From positions 1 through 21,931 of the forward strand of contig JAITRI010000068.1 of NCBI GenBank assembly GCA_031288455.1: 21,931 nucleotides of DNA. The letters are read 5' to 3'. Source of the DNA: Puniceicoccales bacterium. GTDB lineage: Bacteria > Verrucomicrobiota > Verrucomicrobiia > Opitutales > JAIRKQ01. This document shows, piece by piece, positions 14,699 to 21,931 of the stretch. Below the pieces are notes generated by a model. The model saw nothing but the letters and a program-made list of their open reading frames with translations, was not told the DNA's origin and searched no databases. A program made the position numbers and the translations under genes. Within the stretch, counting starts at the first letter, position 1, and each line of letters opens with the position of its first letter.

Positions 14699-15379
14699 AT
14701 GGATAAATTAAGTGATGCCATTAGAGTTTGTGGCGGAACGTGGGCGTCGGATGGTAGTGCGCTTGATAATACTTTTGGCGTTGGCAAGCGAATTTATTGC
14801 CTTACGACTACCATTTACGGTGCGATTGCTGGATCGGAAATGTGCACACGTTTGGCAGAAAGTAAACCGATCGCCGTCTGCTGGACGATCTGCTATAATC
14901 ATCCGCTGCTACTGGCCGCTGGCGTTGTTGGAGGCTTAATTGCGATAACGCCGGAAGCTCGCAAAGGCATTGCCAAATGCATTGGGATGATATACCGTTG
15001 CAACTCAGAAATCGTGCACATTATTTTGGCACTGCTGAAAAATGCCGCAACGGTTGTCGTTTGGCCAGTTAAACAGATATATAAGGCCTGCGGGAAGACT
15101 TTTAGTTTGATACTATTTCTAATCGTGGCATTCGCAATGGCCATCCCCAACGAGATGGATAGAAGAAGGCAGAAGCAGGAAAGGCTGGACCAGGAAAGGC
15201 AAGAGAGAATTAATAGAGAAAATATCAAAAGCGAGCGGCGTACATCAGAAAACATAGAACAGGAGAACAAAGTCAAAAACAAGCCATTCAAAGGCAAGGG
15301 AATGGCCTCATCTTCGCAAACGAATAAGAGCACTCGCGGAGATATTAAAATTAACAAAGATGGCACTGGAGAAGAGTAG
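14699..15379 (+). CDS. Membrane protein D with coiled-coil-like charged tail
   Basis: A 226-residue protein of unknown family, more distant from A-C. Hydrophobic segments lie at about 57-84 (containing NHPLLLAAGVVGGLIAI, like the HP-plus-helix segment in A and B) and 105-150, a long stretch that may be one or two membrane spans. Residues 151-195 are strongly charged (RRRQKQERLDQERQER) and could form a coiled coil; the end is polar. The N-terminus has no signal peptide. Start ATG 14699 has AGGAG at good distance. It shares the promoter box with A-C and E but not their N-terminal module. Function is unknown; the neighbours suggest co-expression. Confidence 0.72.
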   Translation: MDKLSDAIRVCGGTWASDGSALDNTFGVGKRIYCLTTTIYGAIAGSEMCTRLAESKPIAVCWTICYNHPLLLAAGVVGGLIAITPEARKGIAKCIGMIYRCNSEIVHIILALLKNAATVVVWPVKQIYKACGKTFSLILFLIVAFAMAIPNEMDRRRQKQERLDQERQERINRENIKSERRTSENIEQENKVKNKPFKGKGMASSSQTNKSTRGDIKINKDGTGEE

Positions 15380-15442
15380 AAAAATAGTCACAGCGATTTG
15401 CAGCAGTTCCGGAGGAAGTGTGTAAGTCAATAGGCTGTGCGC

Positions 15443-15489
15443 GCGGTGCAGCGAAGCTGCACCGCAGGTTTTCCTCGCCGAAGGCGAGG
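15443..15489 (+). terminator. Twin GAA-loop hairpins after gene D
   Basis: GCGGTGCAGC-GAA-GCTGCACCGC (15443-15465, perfect 10-bp stem) is followed by AGGTTTT, then a second hairpin CCTCGCC-GAA-GGCGAGG (15473-15489). The first with its T-run could terminate gene D. The rest of the spacer to gene E (15490-15670) shows nothing clear. Confidence 0.5.
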
Positions 15490-15670
15490 AGAGGTAGATT
15501 TGCAAAAAAAGGCTGAATCACTGTAATTTTAGTTGCGCTGGCGGAATGTGCACGTTTCGCGTGGCTTTCGCAGAAATTAAATGATGCGGTTGCGAGTCCC
15601 GTCGAAGTGACTGGATAATTTACCATTGAAGCGCAGCGAATGTTGGACGTGTCACAGCATTAATTTTTCG

Positions 15671-15738
15671 CCTAGCAAAAAAAAGACTTGACTTTTTGTC
15701 CGAATTATGGTTTATTTGATACATATCAAACGTAGAGG
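15671..15738 (+). promoter_or_regulatory. Family promoter box and RBS of gene E (copy 5)
   Basis: CCTAGCAAAAAAAAGACT leads to TTGACT (15688-15693), a 17-base spacer and TTTATT (15711-15716). AGAGG at about 15733-15738 precedes ATG 15744. The TTGACT-to-ATG distance is 56 bases, against 51 for A-C and 55 for D. Confidence 0.62.
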
Positions 15739-15743
15739 TTTAT

Positions 15744-16541
15744 ATGGATAGAATTGGAAATAGTACGGTCTATGCGGCGCAGAATTACAGTGGCGGCTCG
15801 ATTATCAGCCATTTGAATAAGGCTTATGGTTTTGTTGCGTCAAACGTAGACATAAAGCAGCTAGGCGGCCGCATCTGCGAATGGTTCGCGAAAACTCTTT
15901 CGGCAATTGGAAGTTTTGTAAAGGATAATCCCTATGCTGTTGGCATGTTCGCTGGAGCAGTGCTCATTGCTGGTACTGTAATTGCTATTGGCTCACGTTT
16001 GGTAAAAAAAGCCAAACAGCCCAACGAGATGCAGAAAAATGAGCAGAATGCAAATGGCAAAGAGGGTGCAAGTGACGAGGAAATTTCTGAATCCGATAAG
16101 GAAGAAAATGGGAACGAAGTCTCCGATGCCCAGGACGATGCCAGCGTTCCCGATGGGACATCTGAGGAGGAAGATAATGGAAACGAAGAGGACGATGCCA
16201 GCGTTGTCACTGTGACAGAGGAAAATGAAGCAATTGTTTCCCAAGCAGACCAAGTGGTCGTGAACGAGCAATTGCCGAATAATGCTGTGCAAACTTTTGT
16301 GCAAGCAAATGTGAACGCGAAGCACAAATGCAAGCAAAAGACGCAAATCTTTTCAAATGCCATTTTGGGAAACAAAAAGTCAAAACCGAAAGAAAGCAAA
16401 AAGCCGTCACAAACGCAAGGAAAGAAGGAAAATTCAAAAGCGGAAAAGCGCAATGTGAAAAATTCCTCCGCTCTGCGTAGTTCCAGCGTGTCGCATGCAA
16501 AGCCTGCCAAGGGAGGCAACGGCGCAAAGAAAAGAAAGTAA
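15744..16541 (+). CDS. Single-pass membrane protein E with acidic then lysine-rich domains
   Basis: A 265-residue protein of unknown family. One hydrophobic segment lies at about 63-84 (after DNP, similar in layout to the HP segment of A, B and D), ending in a basic RLVKKAK. Residues 109-162 are very acidic, with two imperfect repeats around DDASV (131-135 and 150-154). From about 190 to the end the chain is lysine-rich and disordered, ending KKRK. With positive residues after the membrane segment, the long tail would be expected on the cytoplasmic side, if the protein is inserted normally. Start ATG 15744 has AGAGG five to six bases upstream. It is the last of the five genes with the shared promoter box and is followed by a strong terminator. 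Confidence 0.72.
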   Translation: MDRIGNSTVYAAQNYSGGSIISHLNKAYGFVASNVDIKQLGGRICEWFAKTLSAIGSFVKDNPYAVGMFAGAVLIAGTVIAIGSRLVKKAKQPNEMQKNEQNANGKEGASDEEISESDKEENGNEVSDAQDDASVPDGTSEEEDNGNEEDDASVVTVTEENEAIVSQADQVVVNEQLPNNAVQTFVQANVNAKHKCKQKTQIFSNAILGNKKSKPKESKKPSQTQGKKENSKAEKRNVKNSSALRSSSVSHAKPAKGGNGAKKRK

Positions 16542-16599
16542 AATCAATGGCTGACGCGACATGTGATGCCGCAAATTGAAACGAATTGGCCTGTGATAC

Positions 16600-16640
16600 G
16601 ACCACCGGATTCTAGCGAATCCGGTGGTCTTTGTTTATTC
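16600..16640 (+). terminator. Rho-independent terminator after gene E
   Basis: A 13-bp perfect stem (GACCACCGGATTC with GAATCCGGTGGTC) around the loop TAGC, followed by TTTGTTTATT. It is the clearest intrinsic terminator in the window and closes the array on the plus strand. Confidence 0.88.
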
Positions 16641-16811
16641 GAATGTGTTGAGAGGGCTTAAATTCACGGCGATCACATGTGTCACGTGGAGAAGCCGCGC
16701 GGCACACATTAAGCTACATTGGAGCGAATCGCCTACTAAACCCATTCGAAAATTAAGCGTTTTCGCATTTCATCGGCGAAGAATAGCCGCGTGGTGGGCA
16801 CTCGACTAAAT
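16641..16811. other. Spacer between convergent genes E and F
   Basis: No gene or conserved motif is seen between the plus-strand terminator and the minus-strand hairpin. A short plus frame (16624-16809) overlaps the terminator and looks non-coding. Confidence 0.4.
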
Positions 16812-16837
16812 ATTCTCAGCATTCGAATGCTGAGAAT
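16812..16837 (-). terminator. Perfect 26-bp palindrome after gene F
   Basis: ATTCTCAGCATTC and its exact complement meet without a loop, starting two bases after the stop of gene F. On the minus strand ATTTAG follows, so it is a plausible but weak terminator for gene F, possibly acting in both directions. Confidence 0.6.
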
Positions 16838-16839
16838 TA

Positions 16840-17622
16840 TCAATTATCCGAACTTGAAGAACTCGTAGAACCCGTAGAGCTTGAAGAACTCGTAGAACTT
16901 GAAGAAGTTGAAGAATTATCATCTGCGATGGATTCGATGGAATTTTCAACGGTTATTTCACTAAGGGCATCGGGATCCACATTGGCCGGGCTCAGGGAGA
17001 TGGTTCCCGTCTTTGGCGGAGTTCCTGTCTCGTTGTTGGTTATCATTTCGCGAATGTCAGCCTCCGACATGCTAGCTCGGAGCTGATTTTTGTCGAGCTT
17101 GAACTCCATGGTTGCGATAGCTTTTTTGAAGCCTATTTTCGGATTGTGCTTGAGTTCCGCTGAAATAATCACACCTCCGTCTTTAGTTGTGATGCCCAGC
17201 GTTAGCGAGTATCTCTCGCCTTTTTTCAGATTTTCCTTCAGAAGGTCTCCAATGTCATTGCCGGCTGAATCATGGAGCCCAAGATCAGCGACTTCATTTG
17301 CGGACACGTTGGATTCAAATTTGTTCGTTTTTGGGTCTAGTTTCGCCAGCATGCACAAATCGCCGATTTTGATGATGGCGTAATCGCTAAAATTCACTGC
17401 ACTAAGAGAGTCAGTTTTATACTTTTTGAATGCCTTTGGCAGATCTCCGCGCTTTTCAGCACGCTCAAGCGCCGATTTCAAGTCCGCATTTTTAGAGACA
17501 TCACAGTTCGTTGCATTTAGTACGGTCAGCTTCGGTGCAGCTGATTCGGCCGCTTCCTTTTTTCCCGTTTCCTGTGAAGCAGAGCTTACTGTCACACTTG
17601 GATTATTATTATTGACTTCCAT
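16840..17622 (-). CDS. Hypothetical protein F, serine-rich tail; paralogue of G
   Basis: A 260-residue protein of unknown family without membrane segments or signal peptide. The core, residues about 45-195, is homologous to gene G: NADLKSALERAEKRGDLPK, then DYAIIKIGDLCMLAKLDPKT, then the segment with DSAGNDIGDLL. The C-terminus (about 237-258) is nearly pure Ser and Thr, from an imperfect repeat of serine codons at the DNA level. The N-terminus is rich in Asn, Ser and Thr. Start ATG 17622 lies about 25 bases after a TTGACA-N17-TACACT promoter. A polar, Ser/Thr-rich N-terminus without a signal peptide would also fit a secreted effector, but there is no evidence of a secretion system in the window. 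Confidence 0.78.
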   Translation of the reverse strand: MEVNNNNPSVTVSSASQETGKKEAAESAAPKLTVLNATNCDVSKNADLKSALERAEKRGDLPKAFKKYKTDSLSAVNFSDYAIIKIGDLCMLAKLDPKTNKFESNVSANEVADLGLHDSAGNDIGDLLKENLKKGERYSLTLGITTKDGGVIISAELKHNPKIGFKKAIATMEFKLDKNQLRASMSEADIREMITNNETGTPPKTGTISLSPANVDPDALSEITVENSIESIADDNSSTSSSSTSSSSSTGSTSSSSSDN

Positions 17623-17647
17623 ACCGATCCCGCTAAGCTATGGCAGC

Positions 17648-17712
17648 AGTGTACGTCGCAGTCGATGGAATGTCAATGAAAATCCGCAATTTTTGCGGAA
17701 AAATTTGCCAAA
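17648..17712 (-). promoter_or_regulatory. Promoter of gene F with conserved upstream element and inverted repeat
   Basis: On the minus strand TTGACA (17676-17671), 17 bases, TACACT (17653-17648). Upstream, 17672-17712 matches the region before gene G at about 30 of 41 positions (TTTGnCAAATTT, AAAAATT, ATTTTC, TTGAC). Within it CCGCAA-AAA-TTGCGG (17684-17698) is a perfect inverted repeat next to the -35, a possible operator, or the terminator of gene G. Confidence 0.65.
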
Positions 17713-17736
17713 GTGGGCACAATCCAACATCAATCG

Positions 17737-19299
17737 TCATTCATCTGAATCACTATCTAAACGCCTTGAGTCAATGTCTGAAGTCACTGAGTTCTCTGAA
17801 GTCTCTGAGCCAATTGACGACCTGCTCGAGCGTGAAGAGGAAGAGGATATGCTAGAATTGTCATCATCATCGCGGTTGTTTTTTTGTGTCTTTGGGGAGA
17901 GATATGAACCGCCGTATGAGAACGATGGGCCATCTGAGCCATCTGAGCCATCTGAGATATTTGAAGACATAGAAATAGTTTCTGAATTTTTTGAGGAATT
18001 TTGATCATCTGCTACTAGAGGACCTTGAGAGAAAAAAGAACCTTGAGAGAAAAGAGGAGTATGTGAACCAGATGGGAAAAAATTGAGGCTATCTGTTTGA
18101 GAACTGCTCGATGAAGCAGTAGAAGAAAGACTAGGGGACCTTGGTCTGGGACTATCCGAATCGTATAAAATTTCACAGTAGTTGTATGGCCTTGTGTTCA
18201 CTCTTTGTTTTGGTTCTTCTTTTTCTTTATCTTTTTCTTTATTTCTTTTTTTGCGATTGAAATAATCATCATCTTTTTTCATATCTATACGTTTTTTTGT
18301 GGCGATAGCGCGAACGCTAACACTGTCATCGTCATCCTCTTTGCTGCTGTAAAAAGATTCGGTATCGAGACTTAAACTACGGCCATCGTCATCCTCTTTT
18401 CTACTGGAAGAGGATTCGCGGGTGAGCTCACAAGAAGAGATCGATGTCTGATTTTTGGAATTATCATCTTGATGTTTTTTTCTGTTGATATCGCGTCTGG
18501 AAGATGACATGGATTCCATTTCTTTTTCATTGTTTTTCTTTTTGTCAGTGACACTGGAAGGTGAAGTTTTCTCTTTGTCTGATGACGATGAGGCATCCTT
18601 TGATTTTTCCTCCTCCTCTTTCCTCTCTTTGCCATCTTCGAGAATTTTGGTTAGTATTTCATCTTCAAGATTTGCACATGTATAATAATTCGCACGAAAT
18701 CCGCCGCTGGATGAATTGTATGTTAGTGGTATGGTAATGGCCTCATTTTTTTTGTCAGCTCTCGCCAGTGTGGCCGTTATATTTCCTCGTTCATCGACGC
18801 TAATGGTGAGATGCTTCTTCTTCGTTTTGAAGTGTGTTCGCATGCTGTCGATACCTTTTATCAAAGCACACGATTCATCCGTGCATTTTCCCGAAGGCCG
18901 ATAATTCAGTGCGTTGGTTAAAACTTCGCCGAGTGGGTTGCCAGTACTGTCGGAGATGTTAAGCCTATTAACTTCAACTGTGGACATGTCGGCGTCAAAA
19001 TTGCCCGTTTTCGTGTTTAATTTCGCCAGCATGCACATGTCACCGATTCTAATGACAGCGTAGTCCTTGCTACTTGGCCACCTGTGAGACATGTCACACC
19101 CTTTGAATTCCTTTGGCAAATCTCCGCGTATCTTGGCGCGATCAATGGCAGCCTTCAAATCCGGATTTTTTTCGATATCATCGCCATCATTTGGCTTAAT
19201 CAAGCCAGGTTTGGAGAATTTCGCTGCGTTGGATGGTTGGCCAGTTACCGTGGATTTGATTGGTACACTACTGCTGCTTGAGCGTAAACTAGAAGTCAT
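17737..19299 (-). CDS. Hypothetical protein G, long low-complexity tail; paralogue of F
   Basis: A 520-residue protein of unknown family. Residues about 45-218 match the core of F (NPDLKAAIDRAKIRGDLPK, DYAVIRIGDMCMLAKLNTKT, DSTGNPLGEVL), with an extra Cys-containing segment near 139-144. The remaining 300 residues are disordered and highly charged or serine-rich, with short repeats (SDGSDGSDGP; SQGSFFSQGP; several EDDD runs with SSS). No membrane segment or signal peptide. The N-terminal 30 residues are Ser/Thr-rich with almost no acidic residues. Start ATG 19299 lies only six bases after a TATAAT, so the transcript may be leaderless. Gene F follows after 114 bp with its own promoter. Confidence 0.78.
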   Translation of the reverse strand: MTSSLRSSSSSVPIKSTVTGQPSNAAKFSKPGLIKPNDGDDIEKNPDLKAAIDRAKIRGDLPKEFKGCDMSHRWPSSKDYAVIRIGDMCMLAKLNTKTGNFDADMSTVEVNRLNISDSTGNPLGEVLTNALNYRPSGKCTDESCALIKGIDSMRTHFKTKKKHLTISVDERGNITATLARADKKNEAITIPLTYNSSSGGFRANYYTCANLEDEILTKILEDGKERKEEEEKSKDASSSSDKEKTSPSSVTDKKKNNEKEMESMSSSRRDINRKKHQDDNSKNQTSISSCELTRESSSSRKEDDDGRSLSLDTESFYSSKEDDDDSVSVRAIATKKRIDMKKDDDYFNRKKRNKEKDKEKEEPKQRVNTRPYNYCEILYDSDSPRPRSPSLSSTASSSSSQTDSLNFFPSGSHTPLFSQGSFFSQGPLVADDQNSSKNSETISMSSNISDGSDGSDGPSFSYGGSYLSPKTQKNNRDDDDNSSISSSSSRSSRSSIGSETSENSVTSDIDSRRLDSDSDE

Positions 19300-19305
19300 G
19301 GGACG

Positions 19306-19370
19306 ATTATAGGCCGATTCGCGGCGAAGTCAACGGAAAATGCATAATTTTTACGCGCAAATTTGTCAAA
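19306..19370 (-). promoter_or_regulatory. Promoter of gene G with conserved upstream element
   Basis: On the minus strand TTGACT (19333-19328), 16 bases, TATAAT (19311-19306), a near-consensus sigma-70 promoter. The expected start of transcription falls at or beside the A of ATG 19299. Upstream, 19329-19370 matches the element before gene F, with an imperfect inverted repeat GCGTAA-AAA-TTATGC at the same place. Confidence 0.75.
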
Positions 19371-19483
19371 ACACAAACGCCGCAACGCGGCCTGTGCGAC
19401 GGATGCCGCTGTTCAGTAAAAGCGCACATTGTGCGGTATTTTCTTCCTGGACATTGCGCGCAAAAGTTCTTTTCTGCGTGCCA

Positions 19484-21931
19484 ATGGGTGATCTCGGCAA
19501 AGTTTTTCCGCATGAAGCCGTGGAGAAAAAATGGACGGCAATGTGGCAGGATGGCGGATGCTTTGGCAGGCTTGCCGATGCCGCGAAGGAATCGTTTTGC
19601 ATAGTGATGCCACCGCCCAATGTGACGGGAGTGTTGCACATGGGACATTTGCTGAATCAGACGCTGCAGGACGTCTTCGTGCGCCGCGCGCGGCACCGCA
19701 ACATGTCCGCCACGTGGATCCCCGGGACGGACCACGCCGGAATTTCCATGCAGGTCAAGGTGGAGAAGGAGCTTGCCAAAGGCGGAATTGACGCCAAAAG
19801 CCTAGGCCGTGAGAAATTTTTGCAATTCGCCGGAGAGTGGCGCGATAGACACGGCGGAATAATTCTGTCGCAGCTGAAGAGCCTCGGCGTCTCCTGCGAT
19901 TTCGAGCATTCGGTGCACACGCTGGATGCGGACTACAGCAGGGGAGTGCTGACGGCATTCGTTGAGCTCCACAGGCGCGGATACATTTACCGCGGGAAAC
20001 GCATGATAAATTGGTGTCCGGCAACGTTGACCGCGCTGAGCGATGAGGAGGTCACCATGCGGCCGCAGCGGAGCAAATTATTTTACGTAAAGTATGAAAT
20101 TGTGGAGCGCCCCGGGCAGTTCATCGAGATCTCGACCACGCGCCCCGAGACGATAATGGGAGACGTTGCCGTTGCCGTTAATCCCAGAGATGAGCGCCAC
20201 GGAAACCTTGTCGGGCTGCACTGCCGACGACCATTGAATGCTGCGGAAATCCCAATAATTGCCGATGAGGCCGTTGCGATGGATTTTGGCACAGGAGCAT
20301 TGAAGATCACACCGGCACACGATGGCGTGGATTTTGACATTGCGCAGCGGCACAGTTTGCCATTTTTGGACATTCTGAACCAGAATGGCACGTTGAACTC
20401 TGCGGCGGGCCCGGAATTCGCTGCCATGGACAGGTTCGTGGCGCGCGAAAAGACGGCCGAAAAATTGTTCGCACTGGGCGCATTGGTAAAAGTTGAGGAC
20501 TACGAAAATAGCGTAGGCTATTCGGAACGCGGAAATGTTCCCATTGAGCCGCGACTGTCGGAGCAGTGGTTTTTGAAATATCCGAAGGTGGATGAGGCAA
20601 AGCGTGCCGTTGCGCGCGGATTCATAAAATTTTACCCGAAGCGGTGGGAAAAAACATATTTGCATTGGCTGGAAAACATACGGGATTGGTGCATCAGCCG
20701 ACAACTCTGGTGGGGACATCGCATCCCCGTTTGGTACAGGAAAAATTGTGACCGCAGTGACAGTGACAATTGGCACGTTTCCGTTGATGGGCCGGATGAT
20801 CCGGAAAATTGGGAGCAGGATGACGACGTCCTCGACACGTGGGCATCGTCGTGGATATGGCCATTCGGGGTCTTCGGATGGCCCGATGCGGAAAAGATGA
20901 AAACGTCATCCTTCGAATATTTTTACCCGACGGATGTGCTCGTGACCGGTCCAGACATAATATTTTTCTGGGTGGCGAGAATGATAATCGCCAGCATGGA
21001 GCTGCTGTCACCGCCTAAAGTTTCACTGTCGGATGATGAAGTCCGCGCGCGCATACCATTCAAAAACGTGTATTTTACAGGCATTATTCGCGACAAACAG
21101 GGGAGGAAAATGTCAAAAAGTCTTGGAAATTCCCCGGAACCGCTGGACTTGATAGCGAAATACGGCGCCGATGGACTGCGCTTTGGCATACTATCCAGCG
21201 CGCCCAGCGGCCAAGATTTGCTCTTCTGCGAGGAAAATATTGCGCTCGGGAGAAATTTTTGCAACAAGCTGTGGAATGCGTTTCGCTTCAGCAGAATGAA
21301 CCGCACCGGTGAGCCGCTTTCCGGCAGCACCATTGGCAGCCTAGTTGCAAAGATCACAGCTGGTGAGCTGGACATCGACGATGCGGCGATTCTTCGAAAT
21401 CTGGTGAATTTTTGCCGCGCCGTTGAGAGACAATTCGAAAACTTCGAAATCAATGGCGCCATTGGCCTGGTAAGCTCATTCTTCTGGAATGATTACTGCG
21501 ACTGGTACGTTGAAGTTTCAAAGGATCGCCTGCGCGCAGGAAATGTGACCGTTCACGCCGTCCACGACATTCTGATGCGCCAATTGCTGCTGATTCTGAA
21601 TCCATTCATTCCGTTCATCAGCGATGAGCTGTGGAATGTTGGCGGCGATGTCCCGCGCAGCATGCAAAATGTCTACTGCGAGACGGCGAATGAGCTGGCG
21701 GAAGCGTTTAAACCTCTTCCTCTGGACGATGGCGCCGTCCAAACGGTCGCGAAATTGAGGGATTTTGTGAATGCCATCCGGCGCCTACTGGCACAGTCGC
21801 ACACCTCAAAAAATGCTGCCACGCTGCGCGTTTTGCCAAAAAATGAGGAGGCAAGGAAAATTATTGGAGAATATGGCGGAAAACTCCAGCGACTGGTGGG
21901 CGTGCCGACCATTGAGTTTATCGGAGAAGCG
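19484..21931 (+). CDS. valS: Valyl-tRNA synthetase, 3' end missing
   Basis: ValS charges tRNA-Val with valine in the cytoplasm. The visible 816 codons, open to the window edge, show PPPNVTGVLHMGH with the class I signature HMGH at residues 52-55, the editing-domain motif STTRPETIMGDVAVAVNP, DTWASSWIWPFG, and the second signature KMSKS at 542-546 (GRKMSKSLGN). The anticodon-binding domain is also mostly present; the C-terminal coiled-coil arm is not seen because the window ends. Start: ATG 19484 (MGDLGKVFPHEAVEKKW) fits the family; the frame is open further upstream with ATGs at 19403 and 19340, and no ribosome binding site decides between them. It is divergent from gene G. Confidence 0.95.
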   Translation, partial: MGDLGKVFPHEAVEKKWTAMWQDGGCFGRLADAAKESFCIVMPPPNVTGVLHMGHLLNQTLQDVFVRRARHRNMSATWIPGTDHAGISMQVKVEKELAKGGIDAKSLGREKFLQFAGEWRDRHGGIILSQLKSLGVSCDFEHSVHTLDADYSRGVLTAFVELHRRGYIYRGKRMINWCPATLTALSDEEVTMRPQRSKLFYVKYEIVERPGQFIEISTTRPETIMGDVAVAVNPRDERHGNLVGLHCRRPLNAAEIPIIADEAVAMDFGTGALKITPAHDGVDFDIAQRHSLPFLDILNQNGTLNSAAGPEFAAMDRFVAREKTAEKLFALGALVKVEDYENSVGYSERGNVPIEPRLSEQWFLKYPKVDEAKRAVARGFIKFYPKRWEKTYLHWLENIRDWCISRQLWWGHRIPVWYRKNCDRSDSDNWHVSVDGPDDPENWEQDDDVLDTWASSWIWPFGVFGWPDAEKMKTSSFEYFYPTDVLVTGPDIIFFWVARMIIASMELLSPPKVSLSDDEVRARIPFKNVYFTGIIRDKQGRKMSKSLGNSPEPLDLIAKYGADGLRFGILSSAPSGQDLLFCEENIALGRNFCNKLWNAFRFSRMNRTGEPLSGSTIGSLVAKITAGELDIDDAAILRNLVNFCRAVERQFENFEINGAIGLVSSFFWNDYCDWYVEVSKDRLRAGNVTVHAVHDILMRQLLLILNPFIPFISDELWNVGGDVPRSMQNVYCETANELAEAFKPLPLDDGAVQTVAKLRDFVNAIRRLLAQSHTSKNAATLRVLPKNEEARKIIGEYGGKLQRLVGVPTIEFIGEA

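Noticed and set aside
16840..19299. F and G as type III secretion effectors
   Set aside because: The Ser/Thr-rich N-termini are compatible, but composition alone is weak and no secretion gene is in the window; left as an open inference.

Overview
The window reads as a chromosomal segment of a Gram-negative bacterium of medium GC content. Two LpxA-type acyltransferases imply a lipid A outer membrane. The EF-P loop and general protein character recall Verrucomicrobiota of the Opitutia type, but this is from memory and inferred; no rRNA is present. The long accessory block of membrane and low-complexity proteins suggests a host-associated or symbiotic lifestyle, also inferred.

Left part (1-4150): the start of an unknown minus-strand gene cut by the window edge, a MATE-family transporter on plus, a small hypothetical gene, a tRNA-Ser(CGA) with encoded CCA, elongation factor P and PlsY, the last four all on minus.

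Middle (4256-10747): a compact plus-strand run divergent from plsY: a FtsI-type penicillin-binding protein, a divergent LpxA-like protein, a canonical LpxA, the AAA+ ATPase RarA/MgsA and phosphoglycerate mutase GpmI. Gaps are 15, 94, -14 and 13 bp, so most of it probably forms one operon for envelope synthesis plus housekeeping.

Accessory block (10748-19333): five plus-strand genes (A-E) for small proteins with one to three hydrophobic segments and charged or repetitive C-termini. Each is preceded by the same promoter-like box (CCTRRC, A8, GA, TTGACY, then a 17-bp spacer) and a good ribosome binding site. Genes A-C share about 130 bp of nearly identical 5' sequence. Upstream of A, B, C and D lies a remnant of the gpmI 3' end, still readable as LPQPSEMSGTS-like peptide, spaced 1159, 1290 and 1190 bp apart. 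After A, B and C come two conserved hairpins. The block therefore looks like an array built by repeated segmental duplication with one breakpoint inside the end of gpmI. It is closed by a strong terminator. Facing it on minus are two paralogous soluble proteins (F, G) with a shared core of about 170-180 residues, serine-rich or highly charged tails and a conserved upstream promoter region.

Right edge (19484-21931): valyl-tRNA synthetase, truncated by the window end.

The main candidate for something undescribed is the 10.75-19.3 kb locus: a duplicated, co-regulated family of membrane proteins with diversifying tails beside a two-member family of low-complexity proteins. I recognise no family for any of the seven, and assign no function.
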